Assembly (NCBI RefSeq): GCF_018873765.1
Contig: NC_057919.1
Location: 20,376,698 to 20,440,697 of the forward strand
Direction: 5' to 3'
From: Telopea speciosissima
Lineage: Eukaryota > Streptophyta > Magnoliopsida > Proteales > Proteaceae
DNA: 64,000 nt
How positions within the stretch are numbered: position 1 is the stretch's first letter; each line of letters begins with the position of its first letter. The notes beneath the pieces are model-generated. The model did not search any database. It was given only the letters and a program-made list of their open reading frames with translations, and was not told the DNA's origin. This document shows, piece after piece, positions 11,832-23,200 of this stretch. The position numbers and the translations under genes were made by a program.

Positions 11832-12639
11832 TTAGGGTGTCAATCGATGCGGTTCTGGTTATTCGGTTCAGTTGCTGTGCGGTTTATATTTTGATAAGAT
11901 GAAATCAAAACCGAACCGGATAAGAATCAACTAAAATCATAATCGTTTTGCATACGGTCCGGTTTTACCGGTTTCTATTCGATTTTCATTATCCGGTTCA
12001 CAACCGATTTACATGCGGTTTGTGTAGTGTCATTTTGAGAACTAGTAATGAAGACATCCTTAGTTTTCAAGACCTTTATATTCCCGTGTTTCCCCATTCT
12101 CTCCCGGTCTCCCTCACTCATCATATTTCCCATGCCTATGTGATAAAAAAAAAATTTTCCCATCCTTAACCGTCGTTCTATTCCTTTCCTATTCTTTGTT
12201 TTTCCATTTTTTTTCTTCTCCACTCTCACATGATAAACAAACTATTTATTTGATTAGAAAGTAGGGTTTAGTTAATCCATTTTAACGTCATACATCATTT
12301 TCAATTCATACTTGAACAAATATAATATATAGTTAACCCATTACATTTTACTTATTTTATGTTTCAAGAGTGATACAATAATTATGTTTATTAAATTAAT
12401 TATTATGTTATTAATTAATCCAATTGATGCATGTGCTAGTATTCGTGTAAGAGGTACCGATTTCTATTCGATTTCTTATTTGGTTTAGAACCGCGGTTTT
12501 GAGGTGCAATCAAAATCGAGTTGGGAGGAGAACCTATAAAATCAAAACCGGATCATTTTTCTATAGTGCGGTTCGGTTTGATCATAAATGGTTGGTTCCG
12601 GTTCCGATATTCAGTTCCTATTTCATTTTGACACCCTTA
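11832..12639. mobile_element. hAT-like non-autonomous element, 808 bp
   Basis: Starts ttagggtgtcaa and ends ttttgacaccctta (inverted ends). It is flanked by tgatagat (11824-11831) and tgatggat (12640-12647), an 8-bp duplication with one mismatch. Subterminal regions are rich in ggttcggt/accggtt words, like the other members of this family at 6479, 34579 and 45028. Confidence 0.75.
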
Positions 12640-12777
12640 TGATGGATACTAGCATCCAATTCAAAAAAATGACCCAAGATCAGATCAGGTCAATCAAGAC
12701 ACCTTTCTGACAATTCTCATCCATCTAAATGGAATCTTCATGGCTTGTATGACTATTATAGTAGATTAAATCCCCCT

Positions 12778-13058
12778 TGATCATGAAGATGAGTTACAAT
12801 ACGATTTATGCTAAGACAAGGTGGTCTTACCGTAGCTTTGCTGGTCAACCACAATCCCACCAGCTCACTAGAAGGCCTGCAATTGGATTGGTGATGGAAG
12901 AGAAGAATTTAGTACAAGTGGACAAAGTTCCCTAGTGGTGATAGTGAACTACAATACTATTTATGCTAAGACAAAGTGGGCTTACTCCAACTCTGCTGGC
13001 CAATCATGACTCTACCAGCTCGCTGGGAAGCCTATCATTGGATTGGTTATGTTGGAAT
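12778..13058. repeat. Two imperfect direct repeats of ~115 bp
   Basis: 12778-12897 and 12935-13058 share the order: gttacaatacgatttatgct / gaactacaatactatttatg, then taagacaa(g/a)gtgg, ccaccagctc / taccagctcgct, and ttggattggt. Spacing is about 157 bp. A shorter tandem pair follows at about 13231-13310 (gatgatgaagccca twice). The function is not recognised; it may be retroelement debris. Confidence 0.6.
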
Positions 13059-13310
13059 GATCAACATCCAAAAGCCCCAACCTTGTCCTGGACAGTTCGA
13101 AGTTATGGAGTCCAATTATATAACAGATAGCCAGTCAAGTGAGGAGTCAAACCCTCTATGCATGCTGAAAGCCGAGAACTGTTAGTGGAGCCACATTAGC
13201 TCAATCTCCCCATCGAGTCATATATAGTATGATGATGAAGCCCACAGGTACAAACCCCGGGTTAGTTTGATGATGAAGCCCATAGGTACGAGCCCCAAGG
13301 TTGTCTGATG

Positions 13311-16200
13311 ATGTTCCCTCTCCTTGAGTGATATCCGGTTTGTAATTCACTGTTAAGACTTGTGATCTCAGTTTTAATTCCATTTCATTTTATCCGATCG
13401 TTTAACCATTTCTTGTTTGACCAATGTTATCATTGTGTTGTTTCACCGCTCACTTGTTTTCCATACTTTTGGTGTTATTGATTGTGTTTGTTTCGCCATT
13501 TACTGTGCACTACTACCCTTAAGTAAGGTTCTAGTTGGTTTATGCTCATCCCGATGATTTGAGGGATCAAACAAATCATTTCTTTGATTTTCAACTGTTC
13601 CATAGTTTCTCAAAGAGTAGCATTATGTAGACACCTTATTTTGTCACCTCAGAGGCTGCTTTAATGGTGATGAGTATCCCTTGAGGTGTGGTATTCTTGT
13701 ATCTATAGGTTTGTGGAGTTTCCCACAGTTCTTGACACATTGTTAAATCATCTATGAAAATGGTTAAAATGCCCATGAAGGGAAAATCTGATGAAAATTG
13801 TTGGCTCAATCTGAAGAGTTTTCGACATATCCAATTGATGAATTATTTCGTCATATTCCAAGTTTGGTATTGGGGAAAAAAATTCCATGTTGATGACTAG
13901 GTTGTACATTAGAATCAATCCTTATTGGCTAACACAATCCCTGATTCTCGTCTAAAGGAAAATATGCGAAATATGTGAAAAATGCCTTTTGAAGTTATAG
14001 GGAATCCAAGGTCCTAGTCGCATACTGGATAGGCTTGGCCTAGCCCAATCACACTTGGAATTGTCCTAGTTCAAGGGTGAACTAGCCAAAAGGACACCGA
14101 CGCAAAGACCTCGACTCAACAACCATATAATGTTGATCGATAGATTAATCTGTTGACTGGCTTTATGGGATGTGTCGAACAGTGCTTTGGATATGTCGAT
14201 TTGTCAGGAAGGTATATCGACAACATGAAGATTCTGTTCGACAAATTGTAGGCTGTAATCGACATCGGCGGTTCTAAAGCTCAATGTTGACACAAGCCTT
14301 ATTTCTAGGTATTTTCTAGATAAGCATGGACTCTCGTTTTCTTCAGGATTGATCACTTTCACACATCCTAATTTATTCTTGGAGGTTTTAAACCCATCTA
14401 GGTTCATTCCTTTGCCTCTGAGGTGACTTTAGGACGTGATAAGCATGATTACTTGTTCAAATCCTATTAATTATGAGTGTGTGTTCTCATTGACACAATA
14501 GATGAATAACCAATTAATATGGATGGTTGGGATGGGTTGTGGAGCCCTAAAATTTGTTAAAGGAGTAGTAGGCCTCTTACAATCTATAATTACAAGTCTT
14601 CTCACATTGAGAGGGATATTTTTGAGAAGTTCTTAACATATGAGGTCCTTCCTTGGCTAGAGAATGTTGAATAGAACAAGTTTTGATGCCCTAAGTGCGT
14701 GGGTAAGTTGGAATCCAAGTTGAAGCTTTTCTATTGAATTAAGAGTAGCTTCCAAACATATATGTTTGTGGTTCTTCGATAAGGTAAGGTCTTAAGTCTC
14801 TTTTATTATCTCTTTTGTGTTCTTTGATTATTTTTTTTCTCTCTCTCTTGGTTTCCATACCTTTTAGGTGTGTGTTCCTATCTCTTTAGGTAGTGGTCAT
14901 ACACCTATCGCTTTTAGTATGTTGTTTAGGTACTTAACCCCAAAAAAAAAAGAAGTATGTTGTTTAGGTTATGTTGATCCCCTAATCATTTGTGCCATTT
15001 TCTATTTGTCTTCCTTTTGTATCACTAGAATAAATGTTGTTCTTTTTTTATGCATGAATAGTCTAGGACTTACTGTTTCCTTTCTCTTCCATGATTATTC
15101 TATGGTGGATATCTCATTGTGTGATTCATGTTGATGTGTTGTAATCAATGCCTCCATGAATGATTTTGTTATTTTGCATCTTCTCTATGCATCTAGGCTA
15201 GATTTTTGTGTACAAGATAGTATGATATTTTTCATGTTTTTTTTTTCCAGTTTAATCTATCATTCTCATCATGCATACTAGTTTACTTGATCATAGATGT
15301 ATTAGATGATGTAGTCCATAGATCAATATAGTCAATGTGTTTCTCAGTAGCAAATGTTTTTTGTGTTTCAATGCATATTTGCTTATCATATTAGACTTAA
15401 GGTTTTCCTCATTTTATGTGTTCTTTAAGCTTGAATCTTCATTCATGGCATATTGCATGTTATGCTTAAATTCAGTATATTAACCTTTGCTTTACACCCG
15501 AATCTTCAGGTATTTGATTTTTACATCCTAATTCTCTTTCCTTCATATATTCTATATTAGTTTGAATATATGTTATATAATTTAGCCAAGTAATATGGAG
15601 ATCAATTTTTACTGGACGGACTAGACCCATTCTCAAACTGATGGTTCGATCAATTCCCGATTAAAAATATCATGAAGTTATTACCCTAATCTAGATGGCC
15701 ACTCTCTATATTTTGATTCATCTCATCTTGCGTGAGGTGAAAGACACGTGGCCATCCTGCATCCACCCATGGTTCTCACAACATGATGAAAAAAAAAAAT
15801 TTCCTTCTATTTAACAGTTTAGTGCAAAATAGGCTGAAGTGATTTTAATCGCTGGGAATGAAATAAATGAAGATCTATTTCAAGCTTTCTATTCATATTG
15901 ATTTCAAATTTTTTTTTCTTTCTTTTTTGAAATTGAATGCAAAAATCATATTAAATAGTCTTTCAAATTAAAATAACTTTCCAAAATTGATATAGAAATC
16001 ATATTAGGTCTGTGGGTTAATAATTTATTAGTTTTTACACAAACCATGGGACTGGTTTTGAAAAAATCCGTGACAAGATCAAAGATGTGCTAGGTCATTA
16101 CATGGAATATTTACGATAAGGTCCACAGAAACACAGTTTCTCAATTCTCAATTAAAAAAAAAAAAAAAAAAGAAAGAAAAGGAATCTCTATAATTTCCAT
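13311..16200. other. Intergenic, nothing recognised
   Basis: About 2.9 kb of AT-rich sequence upstream of IRX14. I see no conserved coding segment, no RNA gene and no bounded transposon. Homopolymer A and T runs occur at 14942, 15240 and 15789. Confidence 0.5.
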
Positions 16201-16201
16201 G

Positions 16202-16263
16202 ACCAAACCAAAGTACCAACCTTCCATAAAATAAAATTGGAAAATAAAACAAAAGTACCAACC
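16202..16263 (+). promoter_or_regulatory. Cluster of MYB46-type SMRE motifs upstream of IRX14
   Basis: Three matches to the secondary-wall MYB element ACC(A/T)A(A/C)(T/C) lie within 62 bp: ACCAAAC at 16202, ACCAACC at 16215 and ACCAACC at 16257. They are about 0.95 kb upstream of the IRX14 start codon. MYB46/MYB83 control of xylan genes is established in other plants; use of these sites is inference. Short motifs like this also occur by chance. Confidence 0.35.
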
Positions 16264-16380
16264 GATGGGCTGTCCCATTACTCACTCAGGAACTTTCTAT
16301 TGTGACAGCCCACCTATTTGACCATCAAACCTAATTCGCCGGAAAAGAAAACCGGTGACACAGCTTTCCTGTTTTCACGG

Positions 16381-17201
16381 CGACGTCACCTTAAACCATA
16401 ATTGACCCATATTTTATTTTTAATTAATTAAATTAAGCTGACGTTTAATTAAAAAGAACCCTAACATGCTATTTCTGTTAGTTTTTAGTCTCATTTTGAC
16501 AGCTTCTTCATTATAGTCTCATGAAGCTACTATGATTAGAGTTGATAATTTTTTTTTCAGACGATCTTGTCCTCGGATGAAATACTGTTTACATAGTCAA
16601 CGCCAGGGGTATATTTGGTAAAACAAAAAAGAAGTAAGACTAGAAATACGAAAAAAAGACCAGAAGAAAATGGAAAGCGTGGTTGCGGATTCTTCGGAAT
16701 CAAGTTTTTTCTCTTTCCGAATTCCGGCACCAAGAGCTGCGGCTCTTCACCAACCAAGCTGGGTCCCTTAATTCCGGAGTGGCAGGTTTCAGGTAATTAT
16801 CTACTTCTCTGCTACTTCGATTCTCTCTCTCTCTCTCTCTCTCTCTTTCGATCTCTTTTCCTTGTCTGTCACTGTGGAAGAAGACATCGTGAAACCTAAG
16901 AAATCTCTGATAAAGTTTACCAAAACAGCAGCAACCCAGATAAATTTGGAAACAATTTCACCAATTTGAATTTAAAAAAGAGTCAGTCACCGGCTAATTG
17001 CCTCACCACCGAACTCCTCCCCCAACCTCGCTTTTCTTTTTCAATAACTGAAGACACAGTAACTTCCCCTTCTTCACTACATGCTCAAGTCTTCACCTTA
17101 GATTTCATTTGCCCCACCCCAACCCTCCATTTTCTCTCGCTGTCACTACCTCATCAGTGCCTCAAAAACACAGAGAAGGGTTGTTACTGATCAGGTGAAA
17201 G
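16381..17201 (+). promoter_or_regulatory. Proximal promoter / 5' leader of IRX14
   Basis: Sequence immediately upstream of the IRX14 ATG. It contains a gacgtcac bZIP-type ACGT motif near 16382 and a (CT)n tract at about 16823-16848, both common in plant core promoters and leaders. The transcription start cannot be fixed from sequence. A leader intron is possible. Confidence 0.4.
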
Positions 17202-20200
17202 ATGAAGCTATCGGTGTTGCAGCAGAACTGCAACACCCGCCGGAACAACAGCTTCAGAGCAAATGGTCCTTTGGAGACTACAGTTGACGGATCTTTCAAA
17301 TCGCCGGCGGCTCTCTTCTGGTTAGTTCTCCATGGGCTTTGCTGCCTTATCAGCCTCGTAATGGGTTTTAGATTCTCTCGACTTATCATCTTCCTCCTCT
17401 TCTCCACCAACAACAATAACTCTCCCTCCGTCACTAATCATCTCTACACCACAACGCGTCCGCTCCTAACAACCACCACCAATGTCGCCGCCGAGGGTCT
17501 CACCTCACAGACTCCGCCTTCAACCCCTACGATTCAGAATCCTGACACCACGGCTAATCGGACGACCGTGGGCAGCCGCGTCGTTGTTGGTCGTCATGGG
17601 ATCCTAATCCGTCCCTGGCCTCATCCGGATCCAGCTGAGGTCATGAAAGCTCATCTCATTATGGAGAGAGTTCAGAGAGAACAGCGGCTTCAGTATGGGA
17701 TCAAGAGCCCAAGACCCTTGATTGTTATCACCCCTACCTATGTCCGCACCTTCCAAACCCTCCATCTCACGGGCTTAGTGCACTCGCTCATGCTGGCTCC
17801 CTATGATCTCACCTGGATCGTCGTTGAAGCCGGAGGAATCACTAATGAGACCACTTCTCTTCTTGCCAAGTCCAGTCTTCGAACCATCCACATCGGCTTT
17901 GACCAACGGATGCCTATTACTTGGGAGAATCGCCATCGGATGGAGGCAAGAATGCGGCTTCGTGCCCTGAGGTGAGCTCTTTGTTTTTAACCCTGTTAAT
18001 TTGTAAACTTTTGCAAGAATTGAAGTTGATGTCGTTGGCGTTCGGGTGAACAGAGTCGTCAGGGAGCAGAGATTGGATGGAATTGTGGTGTTTGCCGATG
18101 ATAGTAATATGCATAGTATGGAGTTGTTTGATGAGATCCAGTCTGTGAAATGGATTGGTGCTGTTTCGGTTGGTATTCTTGCTCATTCCGGTAACCCAGA
18201 TGAGTTTTCGACTCAGAAGCAGGATGATGAGAACTCACCTTTGCCTATTCAAGGCCCTGCTTGCAACTCATCCGGAAGTCTGGTTGGTTGGCACACATTC
18301 AATTCTCTACCTTATGCTGAGAAGAGTGCCACTTACATCGGTGATTCTGCAACAGTGCTGCCTAGGAAGCTGGAGTGGTCTGGGTTTGTTCTGAATTCCA
18401 GGTTGTTCTGGAAGGAAGCTGAGAATAAGCCTGATTGGGTTAAGGATCTAGATACACTGGAAAGGGATGGAGGTGACCTTGAGAGTCCATTGTCTCTTTT
18501 GAAAGATGCTTCTGTTGTGGAGCCTCTAGGTTCTTGTGGGCGCAAAGTTTTACTTTGGTGGCTTCGAGTTGAAGCTCGTGCAGATAGCAAGTTCCCTCCA
18601 GGGTAAGAGTTAGCTTTACTGTCTTCCTTAATTGGTTCTATCTCTTATCACGATATTTATTTAGCTATTCATGCTCTCTTTATCTCTTAAATTCAGTAGT
18701 GTTTTTACTCTCAATGTATGACTTGTTCGGTCTTTGTGCTGTTGATTTCCTATTCAGTTGCCTCAGATGATTTACCAATGGGAAAATATTTGTACATCAT
18801 AGATCATTTGTGTTTGTGAAAGCCTGTATTCTTTGTACAGAAAGTTAGATCGATTTATTTTCAATCTTCTTGTATATTATGTGTTTGTTTTCTGAAAATT
18901 CACAAGAGGGCGGGCCTTGGTGCAATGGTAAAGTTGCTCCATTGTGACCAAGTGGTCACGAGTTCTAGTCTGGAAACAGCCTCTCTGTGAAAGCAGCAGG
19001 GGTAAGGCTGCATACATTATGATCCTACCCAGACCCCGCAGTGGCGGGAGCCTCGTGCACTGGGTACACCCTTTTTTTTTTTCCTGAAAATTCACCATGT
19101 TCGTTGATTGTCAGTGAACCTGAATGCTTCAGAAAGAGATGAAGGCCCCCCCCCCCTCTCCTTTTTTTGGATGGGTGGGCTGGGGGGAGTTTACCAGCCT
19201 CAAACAGTGGCAGCTACCTGTCTTTAGACCAATAATCACTTATAGCAGGAGGCCATAGAAACAGTACATATTTGTCTCATTGAGCCATCAGAAGCCGAAT
19301 GTAGAATTTTGATCATTCCCTTTGAGATATATGTGATGGTGTCCTATGCTCTCAGTTAATGAGTTAAATTTGATTGGGTAGATAACTCGTCAAATAGCAA
19401 CTGTTATGAAAAAACTTGCATAGAAAATTAATACTGCTTTCTTCTTTCGGTTACACTGAGCATGTGTAGATTGGAGAACAAAGGAAAGATACATTGGATA
19501 CTATCTTGATTGATCATTAGTAAGTTAGAAGAATCTTGTCATTTCTACTTGTTTAGTAGCGTATGTAGGTGGTAGAAAAGAGACTCATTGGATTATCTTA
19601 TTGTCAACAAAACTATCCAAGTGTCCTATTGCATATGAAATGTCTGGATCAGTGACATCATACTGCCATGTCGCTGGGATAGAAGTCACTTAGCCAGGAA
19701 ATCTAGATGATGCAGCTAGAAATCTTTTCCACTTTCTGACTAGAGCAGAAAGTATGCACAAGGGATATAGAATTAAAGTATTAAGGTAAACCGGGCTAAA
19801 ACAGAATATACATAGGGTAGAAACAAGACACTGGTTGAGATTGATCATTGTCAGATATCCTAAAGGAGGGAGAAATTGAAGATAATGTTTCCCTTAAGGT
19901 TGGAGTGAGGTAGATGAATTGTAGAGGCACTTTTGGTTGTGTTATGTGATTATTGGAGATCATTAAAATTGAAAGGGAAATTTCAGAAGGCTATGAGGAA
20001 GCACAGCTCTATGGAGCAGAACGTATTTCAACCAAGGAACAGAAAATACATGAAAAAGTTGTTACTTCATGTGGATTTTGAGATGGATGAATTGCTAGAC
20101 TAGAATGTATAGAATGAGAAGTGAATGTTTTTTTTTTAAACTTATGGGTGGCACCAGTAGGTTTGATCATGTGTCGAAGGACCAATGATGACTGCACCTG

Positions 20201-23200
20201 TGAGAAGGGGTGATAAGGTGCAAGTTGAAGGAGTAAAAGGGACAATGGAAGGCCAAGCAAGTTGTTTGATGTGAAGAATAAAGAAATGATTGCTTATGTT
20301 TTAATGGTAAATAGGCCACATGAGTGGAATAGGTGAATTTGATTTGGAAAAATAATTTGAGAATGATGTTACTTGCTGAGTCACTTGACAGAATCAGCGA
20401 CTCTGCTGAATCTGTGTGGATTCCATATCAATTCTGTGTCAAAGTAATGGATATTTCTACTGGTGGAACCTTTATTACAGTGTCTGACACAACTAACCAT
20501 AGTTATCATGGGGTCTAGGCAACCCAAGGCATTGGAGGGGGCCCTGGATGTCAAGGTGACACCACCTAGGTGACCAAGGCAACCAAGGTACCCTTCCAGC
20601 AAAGGACGCTTGGACGCCTAGGCATTGCCTTGCCTAGACAGTATAATGTAAAGAAGAGAAGGAGGTAGGGGAATGGCTCTCTCAGCCTGGGTCTCTCACC
20701 CACAGCTATCCCAACAGTTGAAACATGGAATTTCTCCCATAACCGATGGCAAGCTTGGCCATATACTATTCTCCAATTCTGGTCCTTCCTTACAATAGGG
20801 GGCCTATTAATAGCTTAGGCAAGCTTACATAATAGAAGGTAGAAAATAGAAACTTCCTAAAATAGAAACTAACTGAAAATAGAAATTAGGAAATAGAAAC
20901 TATTAAACCTAGCAACTAGTGACAATGGCATGAATCCAGTGCCTAGCGCACTGGCTTGCACTGCTGCTTGAAGAGCAGGCGCCAGGAGAGGTCAGTGGAT
21001 CGATTCTTGTCACATGTGTGAGTGTGTGTATGTAGTGTGTCCTCCCCCCCCCCCCCCCCTCTCTCCCTATCATTCCCTCCTACCTCTCTAGTGTCCGTGA
21101 GTAAAGTTCCCTTGGGCAGTCTCTTAGATGGGTTAGCAAAAAAATAAAAAAAAAAGACAATGGCAACTTATTAAAAATAGAAACTAACTAGAATTAGAAA
21201 CTACTAAGGCTTTATATTTCAGCCTTCTAAAACAAAAGGAAGGACACTAAAACCGATACTAAATAAATTAGAAACTATTAGGCAGCAATAAAATCTATTT
21301 TGTCTTGCTATCTTCAGTGGGGCCCACTGAAACTAAATAATTATTTGCTTTATGGATCCATATCACTGTTCACGTGAACAGTACCATTCAACAGTAACCT
21401 TTTTTTTTTTGGGGAAGTAGTTCGGGCTGCTTTAGGTGACGCTCCATCGACAACAAAACCTGCCACATCATCCGACCAGGCTGCCTCTCACAGCAGTCGA
21501 ATCCACAACCATGCTGGGCTAGTTTGGGGCTTGTTTCTGTGGGTACTTATGGACTTGTGATCTACATCACAATACCTTTACAACTATGCGTCTAATAACA
21601 CCTTGACAGATCTTATCAAAGCGAAAAAGATATCTGATTTGAATCGAAGGACCTGAAGTCCTTTTAGAGCTTAATGTCTCAACTGAATAAATTTCAATGA
21701 GATTTGCTTGCAGTAAAACTTAGACATTTATTCAAAATAGTGAATTACTTTCTATGTGTTTAGGATGCTTATGAGATACCTATTTTATAGAAATTGATGC
21801 ATGTCCAAAAGAGGTTGGAGAAAGGATTCAGTTGTAATTTTGTGGTAGCTCTGAGATCCCTATTTGCTTTTTGCCCACTGTTGATAATATTGTGAGGTTT
21901 AAATCCTTTACATGATTCAGTTTTAATAATTGATACTTTTTTCAATATTGATTGTTTTGTGAAGGAAGGGAAATCGCCATACAAAAGGCATGTATATTTG
22001 CCTTGTGAGTGTTCCTGTCTAGTATGAAGTCTGTCAGCTTGTTTGGAATTATCACCAATATGGTTAGTGAATTGATTGGTGCATTTGTTCCCAAAACATA
22101 TTGGAGTGCTTATGGTGAACATAAGACTATCGTGGTATGGAGCATTTAGAGGTGCATTGTCTGCACGTTTTGTCCATTCTGACCCTGTCTTGAGAAGAAA
22201 TACCATTCTCAACTACTTTTATGAAATCTGGCCCTTAATCAACTGGATAAATTCTGTCAGATCATCTTCATAGTGAGGTTATAGTTGTTGTTGCTCAACC
22301 CTTGTGCTTTATTTGTTTCCTTTTTTTTTTTAATTTATAAGTTACTCATTTTATAAAAGAAAGACTATGACAGAAGGGCATAGGAAAAAAGCACCCTAGC
22401 CTGAAGAGACCAACTCCCCAACAGATATAGAAAATACACAAATACAAGGGCAAGGCCTTACACAATCTCAAAGAGGTAAACTTCCCACAACACATAGTGT
22501 AGGATGGATATCAGACTATCAGCTTCATAATCACTTTCCCTCAGCTTCCAGGCGAATGAGATGTTCCCTTGGTAGGTCATGTTAAGACTACACAAGGTTC
22601 TAAATCTTGGTGCCGAGTCCAGTTTTGACTAGCCAGGAAACTGAGATTTCCCAGGTTTCGACCGAAACCAGATTGAAACCTGGAATTTTCTGGGAAAACT
22701 CGACATGTGTGCTGTCAAAAGTGGTCGAAACTACCGAATCTGGTTGAAACTTGTCGAAACTACCGAAACTGGTCGAAACTAGGCTGATGTAGATCACAAG
22801 TCCATATGGACCCACAGGAACAAGCCCCAAAACCAGCCCAGCAAGGTTGTGGGATTCGACTGCTGTGAGAGGCAGCCTGGTCTGATGGTGTGGCAAGTTT
22901 TTTGTTGGTTCGATGGAGCATCACCTAAGGCAGCCCCAGCCGAGAGAGAAGCATGAAGAAGATAAGAGACCACGACAGAAATTAAAATAAAAAAGTTTCT
23001 GTTCACATGAACAGTACCAAGTTTTTCTGTTCACTTGAACAATGATTTGGGGGGCACATATGGACAGCTTTGTTCCTATTTTTGTTTAGCTATGTTAGTT
23101 TACCTTGTTTCTATTTTCCAGTTTGGTTGTAATAGGAGATTAGATAGTTTCTAAATTCAGTTTTAGCAAGTTAATACTAGTTTTTAATTTCAGATTTAGA

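Noticed and set aside
18904-19000. tRNA gene
   Set aside because: The polymerase III-like boxes belong to a SINE with flanking duplications; no cloverleaf can be drawn.
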